A stretch of DNA of 64,000 nt from Mesorhizobium sp. J8. Its GTDB lineage: Bacteria > Pseudomonadota > Alphaproteobacteria > Rhizobiales > Rhizobiaceae. The notes under the pieces were generated by a model. The model was not told where the DNA came from, did not search any database, and was given only the letters and a program-made list of their open reading frames with translations. The translations under genes and the position numbers were made by a program. Position 1 is the first letter of the stretch. Each line of letters starts with the position of its first letter. The stretch lies in the NCBI RefSeq assembly GCF_016591715.1, contig NZ_AP024109.1, positions 4,092,001 through 4,156,000 of the forward strand, in the 5' to 3' direction. Positions 61,483 through 64,000 of this stretch are shown here, piece after piece.

Positions 61483-62691
61483 TTAGTCCGACAGCGTCTT
61501 GAGAAAGGCCACCAGCGCCGCGCGCTCGCGCTCGGACAGATCGAGCGGGTGGACCTCCGACACGCCTTCGACGGCGAGCGGCGCCTTCGAATAATGCGCG
61601 ACCACCTCGTCGAGCGTCGAGAACTGGCCGGCATGCATGTAAGGCGGGCGATCGGCCGCGCCCCTGAGCGAGGGTGTCTTGTAAGCGCGCGTAATTTGCG
61701 GCCCGTCCTTGACCATGAAGCGCAGTTCGCGGCAGGCGCTCTCGTCGCCGTCCCGGAACTTGCCGAAGCAGTTGAACGGATCGGCCTCGACCTGCGCGAC
61801 GGCATCGACGCGCCCTCGGTCCAGCGGCAGGCCGTCGACCGGCGGCACGCCGGTGTTGTGGAAGGAATTGTCGGTGAAGCGCGGACCGTTGTGGCAGGTC
61901 ACGCAATTGGCCTTGCCGATGAACAGCTTCAGCCCGAGTATCTCCTCCGGCGAGAACGCCGCGTCCCCTTCCGGCTTGGCGCCGGTCGCGAGATCGATGG
62001 CGAAGCGGTCGAAGCGCGTCTGCCCGGGCTCGATCGAGCGCTCGAAGGCGGCGATCGCCTTGCCGATATTGGCATAGACGCGGTTGACGTCGTCTTGCTG
62101 GCCGGCGGGCATGGCGTTCCACGCCGCCTTTTCGGTATCCGTGCCGAGCGGGCTGGCATTGGCCGGCACGCTGGAAAGATCGGGCAGCGGCCCGAAAATG
62201 CGCTCGTAGCGCTCGCCGAACCGCTTCTTGATGTAATGCGCGAAGGCGGCCCGGTTGCCGGCCTGCTCCAGCGGGTTTTCAAGCGGCGTCAGCGCTTGCG
62301 CCCACAGGCTGTCGCGCCTTCCGTCCCAGAAGAACCACGGATTGCGCGCCACGCCCGCCAGCGGCATGGTGCGGCGGTTTGTATGGCCGACGCCGACCGC
62401 CTGCGGCAGGTCGTCCTGGAACTGGCGGTCGATCTTGTGGCAGGTCGAGCAGGACACCGTGCCGTCGCGGCTCATGCCGACATCGAAGAACAGCGTCGAG
62501 CCGAGCGCGGCGGCGGCCGGCACATCCGCGTACCGGTTCGTGGTGTCCACTTTGAGCGAAGGCAGCGTGTTGAGCACCAGCGACGCGATGGTCTTCTTCT
62601 CGGCGTCGCTGAATTGCGGTTCACCGCAACCGCCCAGCAGGGCGAGTGCGGCCAAAGCCAGGAAGCTTGCGACGCTCGCCAGTCGCTTCAT
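61483..62691 (-). CDS. Di-haem cytochrome c peroxidase (MauG/Ccp-like) lipoprotein
   Basis: 402 residues from the ATG. A lipobox LLGGC near residue 22 indicates a membrane-anchored periplasmic lipoprotein. Two haem c motifs, C81-STC-H85 and C263-VTC-H267, with a following GVARNPWFFWDGRRDSLWAQALTPLENP segment, place it in the cytochrome c peroxidase/MauG family. It reduces H2O2 or oxidises a partner. It lies seven bases after the FixH-like gene on the same strand. Confidence 0.88.
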   Translation of the reverse strand: MKRLASVASFLALAALALLGGCGEPQFSDAEKKTIASLVLNTLPSLKVDTTNRYADVPAAAALGSTLFFDVGMSRDGTVSCSTCHKIDRQFQDDLPQAVGVGHTNRRTMPLAGVARNPWFFWDGRRDSLWAQALTPLENPLEQAGNRAAFAHYIKKRFGERYERIFGPLPDLSSVPANASPLGTDTEKAAWNAMPAGQQDDVNRVYANIGKAIAAFERSIEPGQTRFDRFAIDLATGAKPEGDAAFSPEEILGLKLFIGKANCVTCHNGPRFTDNSFHNTGVPPVDGLPLDRGRVDAVAQVEADPFNCFGKFRDGDESACRELRFMVKDGPQITRAYKTPSLRGAADRPPYMHAGQFSTLDEVVAHYSKAPLAVEGVSEVHPLDLSERERAALVAFLKTLSD

Positions 62692-62698
62692 CGTCCGC

Positions 62699-63142
62699 TC
62701 ACAACACGATGTTGAAGACGACGGAATCGGAACCCGCCGCCGCCGAGATACCGAAGTGCAGCTGCCACCAGCCACTCATCGTGAACTTCACGCCATCGAT
62801 GCGGTAGCGCCCGTCGCCCAGATAATCCGTCGCCTGCGGACTGGTGGGCAGGCCGTGGTCGTGCTGCGGCATCCCGCCCGAAATGGTTATCGCCGCACCC
62901 TCCACCGGCGCGCCGGCGGCGGTCTTCAGCGTCAGCAGCCAAGATTGCAGCTCGCCCTGGCGGACGACCCCGCGCTCCGGCTCGAAGCTCGCCACGAACA
63001 ACCCGTTCGCCGTCTTCTTGGAGCGCGACAGGTCCGGACCGGGCGCCGATTGCGGCAGCATCATATAGACCGCGGCCACGATGCCGACCAGCAAAGCGGC
63101 CAGACCGAGACCCGCAAGGATGTAACGCCATATCGATGCCAA
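62699..63142 (-). CDS. FixH-like membrane protein
   Basis: 147 residues, starting at TTG with AGAGGAA upstream. One N-terminal membrane segment (YILAGLGLAALLVGIVAAVYM) precedes a periplasmic immunoglobulin-like domain with GMPQHDHGLP and YRIDGVKFTMSGWWQL, the FixH/YtkA pattern. Relatives assist metal or cytochrome maturation. Being upstream of and next to the di-haem peroxidase it may act on it or its copper/haem supply. Confidence 0.75.
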   Translation of the reverse strand: MASIWRYILAGLGLAALLVGIVAAVYMMLPQSAPGPDLSRSKKTANGLFVASFEPERGVVRQGELQSWLLTLKTAAGAPVEGAAITISGGMPQHDHGLPTSPQATDYLGDGRYRIDGVKFTMSGWWQLHFGISAAAGSDSVVFNIVL

Positions 63143-63300
63143 ACCCGTTCCTCTTCGGCTGCTAACGTCGCGGGCCGCTCGTCGCGTCCCGCCCTGCCTG
63201 TGCGAAATCGCTTCTGGCGTAAAATTCAGCCTTCGCCAAGCATGGCGCTGCGGGCCGCAAAAAGCTACAGCAACAACATCTTAGGAAGGGAGAAGCGCGC

Positions 63301-64000
63301 ATGGCCAAGGGTATCGCGTCGATCGGCGAATGCATGCTGGAACTGTCGGGCCGGAGCGGTTCGGATTGGCGCATGGGCTTTGCCGGCGACACCTTCAACA
63401 CGCTCTGGGCATTGCACGCCTTGAGCCCCGATCGGCCCGCGACCTATGTGACGGCCTTTGGTGACGACCCCTTCTCGCGCGACCAGATCGACTTCTTCGG
63501 CCGGAGCGGCATCGGCATAGGCAACAGTCCGGTCATCGCCGGCGCGCGCCCCGGCCTATACGCCATCACGCTCACCGGAGCCGAACGCGCCTTCACCTAC
63601 TGGCGCAGCGACGCAGCCGCGCGCCAGCTCGCCTCCGATCCGGCGGCCTTGGCGAAAAGCCTTGAAAACCAGGCGCTTGTCTACTTTTCCGGAATCACCC
63701 TGGCAATTCTGGACGAGGCCGCGCGGAAAACCCTCCTTTCCGCCGTGGCGATCGCCCGCAAGACTGGCGCGCTTGTCGCCTTCGACCCGAATTACCGGCC
63801 GCGCCTGTGGCCGAACCGCGAGGCAGCGCAGGCCGCGATCCTGGAAGCGCTTGCCGTGGCCGACATCGCGCTGCCCACTTTTCCGGACGAGCAGATGCTG
63901 TTCGGCGACGCCACGCCGCAGGAAACGGCTGAGCGCCTTGGCAAGCTGACCGGCGAGGTCGTGGTCAAGAATGGCGAGCAGCCGGCCCTGATTGCGCTGA
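63301..64000 (+). CDS. kdgK: 2-dehydro-3-deoxygluconokinase (PfkB family), 3'-truncated by window end
   Basis: 233 residues are visible and the frame is still open at base 64000. The ATG follows AGGAAGGGAG. The PfkB fold is shown by IGECMLELSG, the N-terminal substrate-binding GDTFNTLWAL, FGDDPFSRDQIDFFGRSGI, and FDPNYRPRLWPNREAA with the typical DxNxR. Members phosphorylate 2-keto-3-deoxygluconate in Entner-Doudoroff-type sugar-acid breakdown. Nothing else of that pathway lies in the window. Confidence 0.87.
   Translation, partial: MAKGIASIGECMLELSGRSGSDWRMGFAGDTFNTLWALHALSPDRPATYVTAFGDDPFSRDQIDFFGRSGIGIGNSPVIAGARPGLYAITLTGAERAFTYWRSDAAARQLASDPAALAKSLENQALVYFSGITLAILDEAARKTLLSAVAIARKTGALVAFDPNYRPRLWPNREAAQAAILEALAVADIALPTFPDEQMLFGDATPQETAERLGKLTGEVVVKNGEQPALIAL

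Noticed and set aside
1-64000. CRISPR arrays, prophage, insertion sequences, tRNA or rRNA genes
   Set aside because: No direct-repeat arrays, transposase, integrase or phage genes and no tRNA-like cloverleaf were seen in the intergenic regions.

Overview
The window looks like chromosomal DNA of an alphaproteobacterium of the order Rhizobiales, most likely a Mesorhizobium relative. The coding sequence is GC-rich with strong GC3 bias. It carries a RirA iron regulator with cysteines at 91, 99 and 105, a rhizobial hmuPSTUV/hmuR haem locus with an IRO box, a NodN/MaoC-type dehydratase, divergent putA and Lrp-type regulator genes, and intergenic palindromes of the kind scattered through rhizobial genomes. 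I saw no rRNA, tRNA, CRISPR array, prophage or insertion sequence. No gene-free stretch exceeds 300 bases; the longest is about 280 bases, between coxS and the FIST gene.

Bases 1-24.6 kb are a catabolic region rich in enzymes that open or trim cyclic amides and ureides. On the + strand are the end of a sarcosine-oxidase-like alpha subunit, its gamma subunit, a DapA-like aldolase, a 2-hydroxyacid dehydrogenase, an MttB-family methyltransferase and a D-aminoacylase. On the - strand (15.3 to 8.2 kb) a compact operon encodes RidA, a D-hydantoinase, an N-carbamoyl-D-amino acid hydrolase, an FrhB-type iron-sulfur flavoprotein, a DadA-like oxidase, an M20 carbamoylase and an isochorismatase-fold hydrolase. 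Divergent from it, across a perfect 20-bp palindrome, runs a + operon: MFS permease, SDR, epimerase, PuuE-like allantoinase, a dihydroorotase-like protein lacking half its metal ligands, and a second SDR. The layout suggests import, ring opening, decarbamoylation and oxidation of one or more (perhaps N-methylated) cyclic ureides. The substrate is unknown and no dedicated regulator lies in the window. An EmrAB-type efflux pair follows.

Bases 24.6-33.2 kb hold small stress and housekeeping genes (PsiF-like, cupin, AhpD-like, cutC, GNAT), a frameshifted SRPBCC gene, an acyltransferase, and a form II aerobic CO-dehydrogenase-type operon (coxS-coxL-coxM) with a long hairpin between coxS and coxL. 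Divergent from coxS is a FIST-sensor / hybrid histidine kinase pair facing a LuxR-type response regulator, resembling the NosP-NahK arrangement.

Bases 36.9-48.1 kb contain a fumarylpyruvate hydrolase / maleylpyruvate isomerase pair, a DUF4262 gene broken by an in-frame TGA, an MFS/HxlR divergent pair around a nested palindrome, an alcohol dehydrogenase, an EamA/MocR divergent pair, a CmlA-like chloramphenicol exporter preceded by a nine-codon leader resembling the cmlA attenuator peptide, and MaoC, phasin and DUF445 genes.

Bases 48.2-57.2 kb form an iron/haem island: rirA, hmuV-U-T-S-P on the - strand, and hmuR, a small secreted protein, tonB and an IsdG-like haem monooxygenase on the + strand. 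Bases 57.2-64 kb hold putA and its putative regulator, a di-haem peroxidase lipoprotein with a FixH-like partner, and the start of a KDG kinase gene that leaves the window.
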